In this document: positions 1-6,245 of the stretch, in pieces
Position numbering within the stretch: the first letter of the stretch is position 1
How the letters are laid out: every line of letters begins with the position of its first letter
Assembly: GCA_022843645.1 (NCBI GenBank)
Contig: JALHNF010000021.1
Span: forward strand, 1-10,659
DNA length: 10,659 bases
DNA from: Minisyncoccota bacterium
GTDB lineage: Bacteria; Patescibacteriota; Minisyncoccia; Phycocordibacterales; UBA5272
Direction of reading: 5' to 3'
Position numbers and translations under genes: made by a program
Notes under the pieces: model-generated
The model's database searches: none
What the model saw: only the letters and a program-made list of their open reading frames with translations
Told to the model about the DNA's origin: nothing

Positions 1-380
1 GGCTCAAAGTTCGGGTGGAGCAATTTGATATCATTTACAAACTCATCGAATGGCTTGCGGAATACGCAGAGACTATTCGTCCTCGAGAAGAAAAAGATGA
101 GAGTATCGGAAGCCTGAAAGTGCTTCGTATTTTTAGTCAAAACAAAGAAAAGCAAGTGGTCGGCGGAAAAGTATTGCAAGGAATGCTCAAAGTTGGACAT
201 ATGGTCAAAATCATTCGTCGTGAGCACGAGCTTGGCAAAGGAAAAATTGTGGAACTCCAATCTGCAAAAGTAAAAACAAATGAAGTGCTTGCTGATACCG
301 AGTGCGGGCTCCTTGTTGAATCAAAAACAGAAATCGCAAACGGAGATACGCTTGATTGTTTTATAAAAGTAACAAAGTAA
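1..380 (+). CDS. infB: Translation initiation factor IF-2, C-terminal fragment (5' end outside window)
   Basis: The reading frame is open from the left edge (codons in phase with position 3) to TAA at 378-380, so only the last ~126 residues of a much larger protein are present. The GTG at 15 is an internal Val codon, not a start. The visible part matches the end of IF-2: the helix before domain IV (F-D-I-I-Y-K-L-I-E-W-L), then the C-terminal beta-barrel domain that binds the formylmethionyl end of initiator tRNA, with the family pattern G-S-L-K-V-L-R-I-F, G-G-K-V-L-Q-G, L-A-D-T-E-C-G-L-L-V-E and N-G-D near the end. IF-2 is the GTPase that brings fMet-tRNA to the 30S subunit and promotes subunit joining. 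rbfA follows after 4 nt, a common bacterial order, so the two are probably co-transcribed. Identification is firm; the GTPase domain cannot be checked here. Confidence 0.93.
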   Translation, partial: LKVRVEQFDIIYKLIEWLAEYAETIRPREEKDESIGSLKVLRIFSQNKEKQVVGGKVLQGMLKVGHMVKIIRREHELGKGKIVELQSAKVKTNEVLADTECGLLVESKTEIANGDTLDCFIKVTK

Positions 381-384
381 ATGT

Positions 385-729
385 ATGGCAACAGGCAAAC
401 GAAAAGAGCAATATGGCCTCATGATGAAAGAACTTGCGGCGGATTTCTTTGAGAGAGAGTCGAGTGGTGCGTCGCTTATCACTGTTACCCGTACCGACAT
501 ATCTCCCGATCTTAAAAACTGCATCGTATATATCTCGGTGCTGCCTGAGTCAAAAGAAAAGGCTGCCCTTGATTTTGCGCAAAGACAACTTGGAGACTTA
601 CGCTCATTTGTAAAACAAAAAACAAGAGGTAAAGCGCTTCCCTTCTTTAGAGTAGTACTTGACCTTGGAGAAAAAAACCGTCAACACATCGATGATATTA
701 GTTTTTCAGAAAAGGCAAAAGAGGAATAA
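385..729 (+). CDS. rbfA: Ribosome-binding factor A
   Basis: 114 residues, the usual size for RbfA, a single KH-fold protein that assists late 30S maturation around the 5' end of 16S rRNA. Visible signatures are the central strand segment S-L-I-T-V-T-R-T-D-I-S-P-D-L-K (residues 30-44), followed by V-Y-I-S-V-L, then R-G-K-A-L-P-F-F-R-V-V-L-D at 81-93 and the closing H-I-D-D-I (101-105), equivalent to the family's R-x-x-P-x-L-x-F-x-x-D ... H-I block. The start is the ATG at 385, four bases after the infB stop; no Shine-Dalgarno sequence precedes it, so translation may depend on coupling to infB. The C-terminal tail is short and charged. The gene stops three bases before the stop codon of the convergent gene at 733-1965. 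Confidence 0.93.
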   Translation: MATGKRKEQYGLMMKELAADFFERESSGASLITVTRTDISPDLKNCIVYISVLPESKEKAALDFAQRQLGDLRSFVKQKTRGKALPFFRVVLDLGEKNRQHIDDISFSEKAKEE

Positions 730-732
730 AGT

Positions 733-1965
733 CTATCTTCGCACTCTTGTGCTTGTAGAAGTGGTTGCCTGAGAAGTCGATTGAGGTGCAAGTAATTGCA
801 ACGCCTCACCGAAAGACGTGGATGCAGTTGGAGTTTCTACAGAGACCGGTTTATTGTAGCTTTTGATGTTGAGGACAAAACGAGCTTGCTCTATACCCGC
901 GCCACCATCACTTGCATCTCTTTCATAATCAAGAGATACACTGCGTGGCAAAAGATCATCTCTCTCAATTTCTATTTCCCCAGAGAGCACACTTGTCTCT
1001 CCAGTGTTGCCAAGTATTCCTTCGAGCCCAAATGACGGCGTTACGTCTCCGAACAAAATAGTATGGAGACGACTCGCGAATTCTTTTTGCTTTTCTGTGT
1101 CGAGAGTGAAAGAGATCATACGTGTGTCTTCTGTACTAAATGGGTACAAAATACTTGCTGTGTACGAAAAGAGCTCTTGGTCAAGAAACAGCTCTCTTAG
1201 TTTTTGTATTTTTTCAAGATTGAGAAGAGAAACCACCCCTTTTGTATCTATGCCGAAGAGTTGCTGCACTTCCCCCATATCAACACGTACCCACATGCCC
1301 ACAAATGGTGCGCTATCAAAAAAAGATGGTGCTGTAAACACAAGATCGCTCAACTTAAGGTACAGCAGTTTGTTTTGCGAAAGAAGGTCAAATTGTACTG
1401 ACGTCTCTTCTTGTACATTCATTTCGTCTTGCATACTGTTATCTATCACTACGGCAACTTGATGCACCGGCAGATCTGAAGTAGTAATATCACTCTCTCC
1501 GACAAGGGATGTAGTATTTACAAAGTTCTTTTTCACACTACACGGCGATACATTCGTACTCGAGTCTACACCTCCTTTTTCAACACAGAGAGTGCCCGAT
1601 GCCACAATCTCAGCTTCGTATGAAAGTGTGTCGACAAAAGCAAGTCGCTCCATCATGTTTGCAAGTACAGTTTCAGGTGATTGTTGTCTTAGATACAAAA
1701 AAGAGATACTGCCAACAGCAAGAAGAAGAGTGAGCAAAGCAACAAGAAAGAAGAATGCTTTATGTGTCTTTTTTGAGACATGACTTTCTTCATGTGGCAC
1801 CAGCAACGGTCTCGTGAGAGAAGGGGTACGTACCGAAAGTGCGCTAAATGCCTGCTCAATATCTGCTTTCCCCCACCCGGCTTCAACAAGTACAGCGCGT
1901 ATGTCTTCGTCGAGCACACCTCGAGCTTTTTGTCTTTGAATGTACAAGTATAAATCTTGATTCAT
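733..1965 (-). CDS. Membrane-anchored protein with N-terminal helical domain and LolA/LppX-like extracytoplasmic region
   Basis: 410 residues. Residues 1-44 form a small predicted helical domain (D-E-D-I-R-A-V-L-V-E-A-G-W-G-K-A-D-I-E-Q-A-F), a type often seen at the N-termini of Patescibacteria membrane proteins. A basic linker and one strong transmembrane segment follow at about 69-92. The rest (about 93-400) should lie outside the membrane. It starts V-L-A-N-M-M-E-R-L and has alternating strands with a late L-L-P-R-S-V-S-L-D-Y and Y-N-K-P-V pattern, as in LolA/LppX-like lipid-binding folds; that fold assignment is inference. The tail is rich in Ser/Thr and ends in a basic R-V-R-R. No enzymatic motif is visible. 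The start is ATG 1965; there is no ribosome binding site, but a TATACT box lies 7 nt upstream, suggesting a leaderless mRNA. The gene is convergent with rbfA and divergent from the aldehyde dehydrogenase. Function unknown. Confidence 0.82.
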   Translation of the reverse strand: MNQDLYLYIQRQKARGVLDEDIRAVLVEAGWGKADIEQAFSALSVRTPSLTRPLLVPHEESHVSKKTHKAFFFLVALLTLLLAVGSISFLYLRQQSPETVLANMMERLAFVDTLSYEAEIVASGTLCVEKGGVDSSTNVSPCSVKKNFVNTTSLVGESDITTSDLPVHQVAVVIDNSMQDEMNVQEETSVQFDLLSQNKLLYLKLSDLVFTAPSFFDSAPFVGMWVRVDMGEVQQLFGIDTKGVVSLLNLEKIQKLRELFLDQELFSYTASILYPFSTEDTRMISFTLDTEKQKEFASRLHTILFGDVTPSFGLEGILGNTGETSVLSGEIEIERDDLLPRSVSLDYERDASDGGAGIEQARFVLNIKSYNKPVSVETPTASTSFGEALQLLAPQSTSQATTSTSTRVRR

Positions 1966-1972
1966 TGTATAT

Positions 1973-1978
1973 AGTATA
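1973..1978 (-). promoter_or_regulatory. Putative -10 box (TATACT) of the 733-1965 gene
   Basis: On the minus strand TATACT is separated from the ATG at 1965 by only 7 nt, so the expected transcription start coincides with the start codon. No convincing -35 hexamer was found at normal spacing. Confidence 0.5.
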
Positions 1979-2028
1979 CCTTAGGATATGGAGATTTTTA
2001 GTGTAATTTTTATTCCAAGAGAACCTAT

Positions 2029-2046
2029 ATTGCGACAAATCGCAAT
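2029..2046. promoter_or_regulatory. Inverted repeat, candidate operator upstream of the aldehyde dehydrogenase
   Basis: A perfect dyad with 7-bp arms and a 4-bp centre (ATTGCGA-CAAA-TCGCAAT) lies in the divergent intergenic region, just upstream of the likely -35 region of the aldehyde dehydrogenase. The length and symmetry suit a dimeric regulator. No regulator gene is adjacent, so the binding protein is unknown. Confidence 0.4.
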
Positions 2047-2053
2047 CACGTTA

Positions 2054-2080
2054 TTGGCTAAAAAATGCTAGCATTATTCT
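2054..2080 (+). promoter_or_regulatory. Putative promoter of the aldehyde dehydrogenase, overlapping a 10-bp palindrome
   Basis: A -35-like TTGGCT (2054-2059) is followed after 15 bp by TATTCT (2075-2080). The -10 element ends only 5 nt before ATG 2086, so the transcript would have essentially no leader. The spacer holds the perfect palindrome ATGCTAGCAT (2065-2074), which could be an operator or chance. The exact -10 register is uncertain because TAGTAT also occurs at 2080-2085. Confidence 0.4.
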
Positions 2081-2085
2081 AGTAT

Positions 2086-3471
2086 ATGAATAAAATCATT
2101 ACCTCAACAAATCCAGCAAAGGGTTACGAGGAAATCGGTAGCTTGCAGGCAACAAGCAAAGAAGAGCTCGAGGAGGCTGTTGTAAATGCTCGCGCTGCTT
2201 TTAGTGAGTGGAGAGATCTTGGTGTTGAAGAGAGAAAACGTTTTTTTGATAGATTTCTCGAAATTTACAAAACTAATATTGATACAATTGCAGAATTACA
2301 AACCAAAGAGATAGGTAAATCTCTGGAGAGCTCGCGAGGTGAAGTGGTAAGTGTCATCAGCTGGCTTGAAAATCAGTTAAAGATTGCGCCAGACGCTCTT
2401 GCCCCAGTGGTAACTGACTCGTATGAGGATTACAACATTACGGTTCATCGAGAGCCTTACGGAGTTGTTGGATCGGTAGCTCCATGGAATTACCCTACAT
2501 TTCAATTCGCGCTGGCTGTATTTCCACAATTGATCGCTGGCAATACTGTTGTATTCAAACATTCAGAAGAGTGCGTACTGACTTCCAAACTTCTGGCAGA
2601 CATTATGCGGGAAGCAGAGTTTCCACCAGGCGTGTTCACAATGATTTACGGAAATAGCGAAGAGGGACAAAGACTCATGGAAAGCAACATTGACCTCATT
2701 CATTTCACAGGAAGCACAAAAGTAGGCAAAACGCTTTATAAAGTTGCAGCAGAAAAGTTCGTCCCGGCAGTCTTAGAAATGGGAGGATCGTCGCCAGGAA
2801 TTATCTTTGAAGATGCGAATCTAGAAAAGGCATGCGTGTCTGTGTTCAACGAGCGCAATAGTAACTGTGGCCAAGTGTGTTCGGCATTAAAAAGACTTTT
2901 TGTACACTCATCAAAGTTCGATGAAGTTGTTTCTAGGCTTAAAACGATTTACGAAAAACAGACTATTGGAGACCCGCTAGACCCCAACACGACAATGGGA
3001 CCACTTGTTGCAGAACGACAACTTGCACAGCTGGAAAGACAGGTTAAAGACGCGGTAGAAAAAGGGGCCGTCGTTGTTTGCGGCGGGAAACGTCCAGAAG
3101 GCTTAGATGGCGCATACTACGAACCGACAATATTGATCAATATAAAAGATGATATGGTAGTACTCCACGAAGAAGTGTTTGGGCCTGTTTTACCTATCAT
3201 ACAATTCGAAACAGAAGAAGAAGTGATTCGTATGGCAAATGAGACCGAGTATGGATTAAGTGGTTTCGTATATACAGGAGACATAGCAAGGGGAGAACGT
3301 ATCGCTCAACAGCTTCAAGTCGGACAAGTAAGCATAAACGGTGAATTATTTTTTGGCGAAAATACACCATTTGGTGGCTATAAGAAGTCAGGTATAGGGA
3401 GAGGTGACGGCAAACTTGGGTACATGTACGTCACTCAAACAAAAGTGGTCGCAAAGCCAAAAATACTGTAA
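2086..3471 (+). CDS. NAD(P)-dependent aldehyde dehydrogenase (succinate-semialdehyde dehydrogenase-like)
   Basis: 461 residues, full length for the ALDH superfamily, which oxidises an aldehyde to the acid with NAD(P)+. The catalytic set is complete: oxyanion-hole Asn135 in A-P-W-N-Y-P, cofactor Lys158 and Glu161 in F-K-H-S-E, the nucleotide loop F-T-G-S-T (207-211), general base Glu231 in L-E-M-G-G, nucleophile Cys265 in G-Q-V-C-S-A, Glu363 in E-E-V-F-G-P-V, and the C-terminal P-F-G-G-Y-K-K-S-G-I-G-R (428-439). A second Cys at 261 precedes the nucleophile. The compact length resembles the YneI/Sad type of succinate-semialdehyde dehydrogenase, but motifs alone cannot settle the substrate. The protein is cytosolic; there is no signal peptide. 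The start is ATG 2086 with no Shine-Dalgarno and a -10 box abutting it. It stands alone, with no pathway partner nearby, and its promoter region carries two dyads. Confidence 0.93.
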   Translation: MNKIITSTNPAKGYEEIGSLQATSKEELEEAVVNARAAFSEWRDLGVEERKRFFDRFLEIYKTNIDTIAELQTKEIGKSLESSRGEVVSVISWLENQLKIAPDALAPVVTDSYEDYNITVHREPYGVVGSVAPWNYPTFQFALAVFPQLIAGNTVVFKHSEECVLTSKLLADIMREAEFPPGVFTMIYGNSEEGQRLMESNIDLIHFTGSTKVGKTLYKVAAEKFVPAVLEMGGSSPGIIFEDANLEKACVSVFNERNSNCGQVCSALKRLFVHSSKFDEVVSRLKTIYEKQTIGDPLDPNTTMGPLVAERQLAQLERQVKDAVEKGAVVVCGGKRPEGLDGAYYEPTILINIKDDMVVLHEEVFGPVLPIIQFETEEEVIRMANETEYGLSGFVYTGDIARGERIAQQLQVGQVSINGELFFGENTPFGGYKKSGIGRGDGKLGYMYVTQTKVVAKPKIL

Positions 3472-3487
3472 CAGATATTTCTATTAA

Positions 3488-3631
3488 GATAATTTTGTAA
3501 GTTGTTTTGGTCACAAGTTACTAACTCTACTCCCTCCTTTCAGTCAGTCGTGGACTAAGTACTTGCGACCCCGCCTCGTCTGAAGACAACTGCGGCTCAC
3601 AAAATTATGCTATCCGAAGCATAATTTTGTG
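3488..3631 (+). ncRNA. Structured intergenic block, candidate non-coding RNA or structured 3' UTR
   Basis: The non-coding gap after the aldehyde dehydrogenase can fold into three consecutive hairpins. The first pairs 3509-3527 with 3553-3570 (GGTC/GACC, CAAGT/ACTTG, ACT/AGT, with mismatches and one bulge) and exposes a loop containing CCTCCTTT (3533-3540). The second closes CCGC (3571-3574) on GCGG (3592-3595), with an inner GTC-TGAA-GAC. The third is the 13-bp hairpin at 3598-3631. GATAAT at 3488-3493 is a possible -10 box, which would give an RNA of about 130 nt, but no -35 was found. Direction of transcription is unproven: it may be the dehydrogenase 3' UTR or, on the other strand, the trailer of tRNA-Leu. 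Confidence 0.3.
3598..3631. terminator. Perfect 13-bp inverted repeat, probable bidirectional terminator
   Basis: CACAAAATTATGC (3598-3610) and its exact complement GCATAATTTTGTG (3619-3631) flank an 8-nt loop. Because the stem itself contains A- and T-tracts, both strands end in AATTTTGTG, and it lies between two converging transcripts (aldehyde dehydrogenase and tRNA-Leu). The stem is AT-rich and no further T-run follows, so termination strength is uncertain. Its last two bases overlap the tRNA-Leu 3' end. Confidence 0.5.
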
Positions 3632-3712
3632 CCTAGGGCGGGACTCGAACCCGCACAAACTTACGTTCATGACATTTTAAGTGTCACGTGTCTACCATTC
3701 CACCACCTAGGC
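3630..3712 (-). tRNA. tRNA-Leu (anticodon UAA)
   Basis: The minus strand folds as a class II tRNA: acceptor stem GCCTAGG/CCTAGGC, discriminator A at 3630, anticodon stem TGACA/TGTCA with loop CTTAAAA giving anticodon TAA (3677-3679 on the plus strand as tta), a long variable arm with AAC-GTAA-GTT, and a T-arm GCGGG-TTCGAGT-CCCGC. The long variable arm and anticodon identify leucine (UUA/UUG codons). The 3' CCA is not encoded and must be added after transcription. A perfect hairpin begins right at its 3' end. Confidence 0.95.
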
Positions 3713-3723
3713 GATTATGGAAG

Positions 3724-3729
3724 AGTATA
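3724..3729 (-). promoter_or_regulatory. Putative -10 box (TATACT) of tRNA-Leu
   Basis: TATACT on the minus strand lies 11 nt upstream of the first tRNA base, which gives a short 5' leader for RNase P removal. No clear -35 hexamer is seen. Confidence 0.5.
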
Positions 3730-3760
3730 CCCGAAAAATGTTTATTCTAAAAGGAAAATG

Positions 3761-3769
3761 TGCTACAGT
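3761..3769 (+). promoter_or_regulatory. Putative extended -10 promoter of tRNA-Cys
   Basis: TGC-TACAGT is an extended -10 element 12 nt before the tRNA. The hexamer 17 bp upstream (TTTATT, 3741-3746) matches the -35 consensus poorly, consistent with reliance on the TGn extension. Confidence 0.45.
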
Positions 3770-3781
3770 TTGAAAACAAAA

Positions 3782-3855
3782 GGCGTAGTGGCGAAGTTGG
3801 TCAACGCGACGGTCTGCAAAACCGTTATGCACCGGTTCGAACCCGGTCTACGCCT
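3782..3855 (+). tRNA. tRNA-Cys (anticodon GCA)
   Basis: 74 nt with a complete cloverleaf: acceptor GGCGTAG/CTACGCC, a D-arm with GTTGGTCAA, anticodon stem ACGGT/ACCGT with loop CTGCAAA and anticodon GCA, and a T-arm CCGG-TTCGAAC-CCGG. The discriminator is T (U73), the main identity base of cysteine tRNAs. CCA is not encoded. It lies head-to-head with tRNA-Leu, with 69 bp between them for both promoters. Confidence 0.95.
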
Positions 3856-3858
3856 CAA

Positions 3859-3877
3859 TCAAAAAACTTGTTTTTGA
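3859..3877. terminator. Weak AT-rich hairpin between tRNA-Cys and the convergent Gmad2 gene
   Basis: TCAAAAA and TTTTTGA pair as a 7-bp stem around an ACTTG loop, ending 2 nt before the stop codon of the minus-strand gene. Its position between convergent transcripts and its poly-A/poly-T arms suggest a bidirectional terminator, though the stem lacks a GC-rich core. Confidence 0.4.
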
Positions 3878-3879
3878 AG

Positions 3880-4341
3880 TTATTGAATTGTTATTGGCAT
3901 AGAAAATGAGTCATCATTTTGTGGCTCACCTGACGGATTGTCTTTTTTGAAGACAAGCAAAGCAGGCATCGGCGAAGCGGGTTTTGTGAAGATAAGATTT
4001 GCGGTAAATGGCACAAAATCTTCTGTCATCCAATCACCTTCGGCTTGAGCGATAACGGTCTGCAAAACATTCCCTTTCATGTCACGAAGCTCTATCGGAA
4101 AACTCGCTTCAAAAAACCAATACCCTCTTGCTTTACCTGAGACAACAAAAGGCGAGGTAATCGCCATTGCAGGAAGTGGTGTACTAATAACAATCAGATC
4201 ATCTTTTTTCTCAAGGGTCGTAGTTGCAGTAAGCGGTGCTTCAGGAGTGTTTTCACTTTGGTCAACCCTAGTATCTGTATTGTCATAGACAACCCATCCA
4301 ACAACAAATAGGATCAGAATTGCAAGAAGTAGTTTGTTCAT
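3880..4341 (-). CDS. Gmad2-type immunoglobulin-like domain protein, membrane-anchored
   Basis: 153 residues. Residues 3-19 form one hydrophobic N-terminal segment (signal anchor or signal peptide; no lipobox Cys). A Thr/Pro/Glu-rich linker runs to about 48. The rest is a Gmad2 domain, the beta-sandwich also found in spore-germination GerMN proteins, recognised by S-P-F-V-V-S-G-K-A-R-G-Y-W-F-F-E-A-S-F-P (63-82), A-E-G-D-W-M-T-E-D-F-V-P-F (100-112) and D-N-P-S-G-E-P-Q-N-D-D-S (134-145). These domains act outside the cell, probably in cell-envelope binding; no precise function is known. The start is ATG 4341. An extended -10 (TGA-TATACT) lies 8 nt upstream. AAAGGG sits too close to the ATG to be a normal ribosome binding site, so a leaderless transcript is likely. 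Same strand as the flavoprotein gene upstream but apparently with its own promoter. Confidence 0.88.
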   Translation of the reverse strand: MNKLLLAILILFVVGWVVYDNTDTRVDQSENTPEAPLTATTTLEKKDDLIVISTPLPAMAITSPFVVSGKARGYWFFEASFPIELRDMKGNVLQTVIAQAEGDWMTEDFVPFTANLIFTKPASPMPALLVFKKDNPSGEPQNDDSFSMPITIQ

Positions 4342-4349
4342 ACCCTTTC

Positions 4350-4358
4350 AGTATATCA
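4350..4358 (-). promoter_or_regulatory. Extended -10 promoter (TGA-TATACT) of the Gmad2 gene
   Basis: On the minus strand TGATATACT ends 8 nt before ATG 4341, placing the expected transcription start at or next to the start codon. Confidence 0.5.
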
Positions 4359-4363
4359 AACCA

Positions 4364-4379
4364 CATAGTTCGCACTATG
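4364..4379 (-). terminator. Small hairpin at the flavoprotein stop codon, possible weak terminator
   Basis: On the minus strand CATAGT-GCGA-ACTATG is a 6-bp perfect stem with a GNRA-type tetraloop that includes the TAG stop of the flavoprotein gene. The following TGGTTTGAT is only moderately U-rich, so termination is uncertain; it may instead protect the 3' end. Confidence 0.3.
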
Positions 4380-5622
4380 CGTTTTCCCCCGCCACATATC
4401 CGGTCGTCCAACATAATTGAAGTGAAAATCCCCCTGACGGACGATTAATGTGAAGCAAATCACCTGTAATAAAGAGATTTTTAAGCTTTTTTGACCCCAT
4501 TGTTTTTGTGTTTATATCATCAAGCGGAACACCCCCGTCAGCCACAACCGCCCTGTCGTAGCCCATGAGGCCCTCTATGGTAAGCGGCATACCTTTTAAA
4601 AGGTGGATTATCTTTTTCCTGTCCTCTTTTGAAACACTGTGAACTTTTGTATCACCTATATGTACGGGGAGAAGCATGAGAACTGCATGCGACATACCCT
4701 CAGGTACAAAGTCTTTCACGATGTTTTTGAAAAGCTTGTTTTTATTTGCATCAAAAGTGGCTATCACTTTCCTTTCTAGCACATCAAATTCTGTGTCTGG
4801 ATACATGTCGATCATCGCTGTTACTTCACCTGTATGGAGTAAGTCTCCAACATTCTTCGCCAGATTCAAAATAAGTGGACCAGATACTCCAAAATGAGTA
4901 AAAAGGATTTTCCCGACTTTTGAAAGCGCACGCTTACCATCTACAAAAAAAGTAATCTTCATGAAAGAAAGTGATGTACCCGCTAAAGACTTCACCCATG
5001 TATCTTTTACAGCAAGCGGAACAATGCTAGGTGTTGGGCTTTCAACAGTATGGCCAAGGGCACGCAACCACGCAAAACCATCACCTGTTGAGCCGGTCTC
5101 TGGGTGCGACATGCCACCGGTTGCAAGTACGATGCTTGTACCGGTATATACGACTTTTTTTGCAACAAGATGCGAAACTCGGTCTCCTGTTTTAGCAATC
5201 TCCTCTACAGGAGTGTTTGTTTTTATTGTAATGTTTGGATGAGTACAATAAGCTTCCATCACTCTTTTTACATCGGGCGCACTTTCTGTGTGCGGGAACG
5301 CTCTCTTTCGCGCCTGCACCACAAGAGGAAGACCTTGTGTTTCAAAAAATGAGAATGTTTCTTTGACACCAAATCGTGCAAATAGAGAGTGGAGATATGG
5401 CTCAGCATCTCCGTAATGTTTCAAAAGCGCACGGGTGTCATATTCAGCATTTGTGATATTACATCTCCCGCCCCCAGAAATAGAGAGTTTTTCTCCAAGC
5501 TTTTTATTTTTTTCAAGCAGTAATACTTTTTTGCCACGTCGCGCCGCAGTACCTGCGGCCATCATACCGGATGCTCCACCGCCAACAACAACCACGTCAA
5601 AAGATAGCCGCTCTTTTTCCAT
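4375..5622 (-). CDS. HI0933/BaiN-family FAD-dependent oxidoreductase
   Basis: 415 residues, normal for the HI0933-like flavoprotein family (often annotated as NAD(P)/FAD-dependent or aminoacetone-oxidase-family enzyme). The N-terminal Rossmann motif V-V-V-G-G-G-A-S-G-M-M-A-A (11-23) and the acidic Glu37 that binds the ADP ribose are clear. The family hallmark L-S-I-S-G-G-G-R-C-N-I-T-N is at 46-58, and the C-terminal FAD motif L-F-I-T-G-D-L-L ... R-P-S-G-G-F-S-L-Q at about 383-402. The protein is cytosolic with no membrane segment. The physiological substrate of the family is unsettled, so no reaction is assigned. The ATG at 5622 lies 5 nt after the stop of the TMEM175-like gene, without a Shine-Dalgarno, so it probably belongs to the msrA-msrB operon. 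Confidence 0.9.
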   Translation of the reverse strand: MEKERLSFDVVVVGGGASGMMAAGTAARRGKKVLLLEKNKKLGEKLSISGGGRCNITNAEYDTRALLKHYGDAEPYLHSLFARFGVKETFSFFETQGLPLVVQARKRAFPHTESAPDVKRVMEAYCTHPNITIKTNTPVEEIAKTGDRVSHLVAKKVVYTGTSIVLATGGMSHPETGSTGDGFAWLRALGHTVESPTPSIVPLAVKDTWVKSLAGTSLSFMKITFFVDGKRALSKVGKILFTHFGVSGPLILNLAKNVGDLLHTGEVTAMIDMYPDTEFDVLERKVIATFDANKNKLFKNIVKDFVPEGMSHAVLMLLPVHIGDTKVHSVSKEDRKKIIHLLKGMPLTIEGLMGYDRAVVADGGVPLDDINTKTMGSKKLKNLFITGDLLHINRPSGGFSLQLCWTTGYVAGENA

Positions 5623-5627
5623 GCAAA

Positions 5628-6245
5628 CTAATCAAGCTTGAATCTTAAAAGTTTCTCGCTTGCATCAAGGGTGCCAGGAATGACATTAAAAATTACAGGA
5701 AACGCGAAAAAGAAGAGCGCAAGAGGCAGAGACACAAACACACACAAAAGCCCTACTGTAGTAAAGGCTGGGGTAAGCCAGAGCCTTATCTTCGCTTGTT
5801 TAAACGCGCGGGCCGAGAATTCATGCAAATCAACTTCTTGAGAGCGTATCGCGTAATAAAAAACACCCACTGCAATTAAACTAATAAGAAGAATATTGAA
5901 CCCGTACAAAGCAGTCGCAATTGGATACATACCGTACGCGCCTAGGAGATGCGTAGAGAAGGGCACAAGAGCAATACATGACAAGTACGCCATATTTAAA
6001 ATCACCATCTGCCTATTAATCGTCTTCGTGAAGTATTGATACAACCCATGATGCGAAAGCCAAAACATGGTGAGAATAGCAAAACTCATGAAGTATGCCA
6101 AAAATACAGGCGCAAGCTCCTTGAGTCCGTGTATAAGGTCTGTGTAGTTTTGAGCATGTTCGGGGACCCTAATTTCAATCGCAAGCAAAGTAAGGACAAT
6201 TGCAAATACGCCGTCTGAAAGAAACTCTAATCGTGTCTTATTCAT
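5628..6245 (-). CDS. TMEM175-family (DUF1211) predicted potassium channel
   Basis: 205 residues with six predicted transmembrane helices (about 8-26, 42-66, 80-100, 106-131, 155-172 and 173-189), the standard size of bacterial TMEM175 homologues, which assemble as tetrameric K+-permeable channels. Helix 1 carries the family signature as R-L-E-F-L-S-D-G-V-F-A-I-V-L-T-L-L (5-21). The usual R-x-x-x-F-S-D-G has Leu at the Phe position, a conservative change at a highly conserved site. F-W-L-S-H-H (61-66) in helix 2 is also typical. The ATG at 6245 overlaps the last 8 nt of msrB, suggesting translational coupling, and there is no separate ribosome binding site. Linkage to methionine sulfoxide reductases suggests co-expression, but the role in that context is unknown. 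Confidence 0.88.
   Translation of the reverse strand: MNKTRLEFLSDGVFAIVLTLLAIEIRVPEHAQNYTDLIHGLKELAPVFLAYFMSFAILTMFWLSHHGLYQYFTKTINRQMVILNMAYLSCIALVPFSTHLLGAYGMYPIATALYGFNILLISLIAVGVFYYAIRSQEVDLHEFSARAFKQAKIRLWLTPAFTTVGLLCVFVSLPLALFFFAFPVIFNVIPGTLDASEKLLRFKLD

Noticed and set aside
737..761. Hairpin CTTC-GCAC-TCTT-GTGC-GAAG at the rbfA / 733-1965 junction as a terminator
   Set aside because: The stem is interrupted by a 5-nt bulge, there is no T-run on either strand, and it lies within the coding end of the minus-strand gene.
1004..1462. 152-codon plus-strand ORF
   Set aside because: It lies wholly antisense to the 733-1965 gene, has no family resemblance and is Ser/Arg-rich as expected from a shadow frame.
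3629..3877. 82-codon plus-strand ORF
   Set aside because: It runs through both tRNA genes, and its apparent protein is translation of tRNA-Leu antisense and tRNA-Cys sense.
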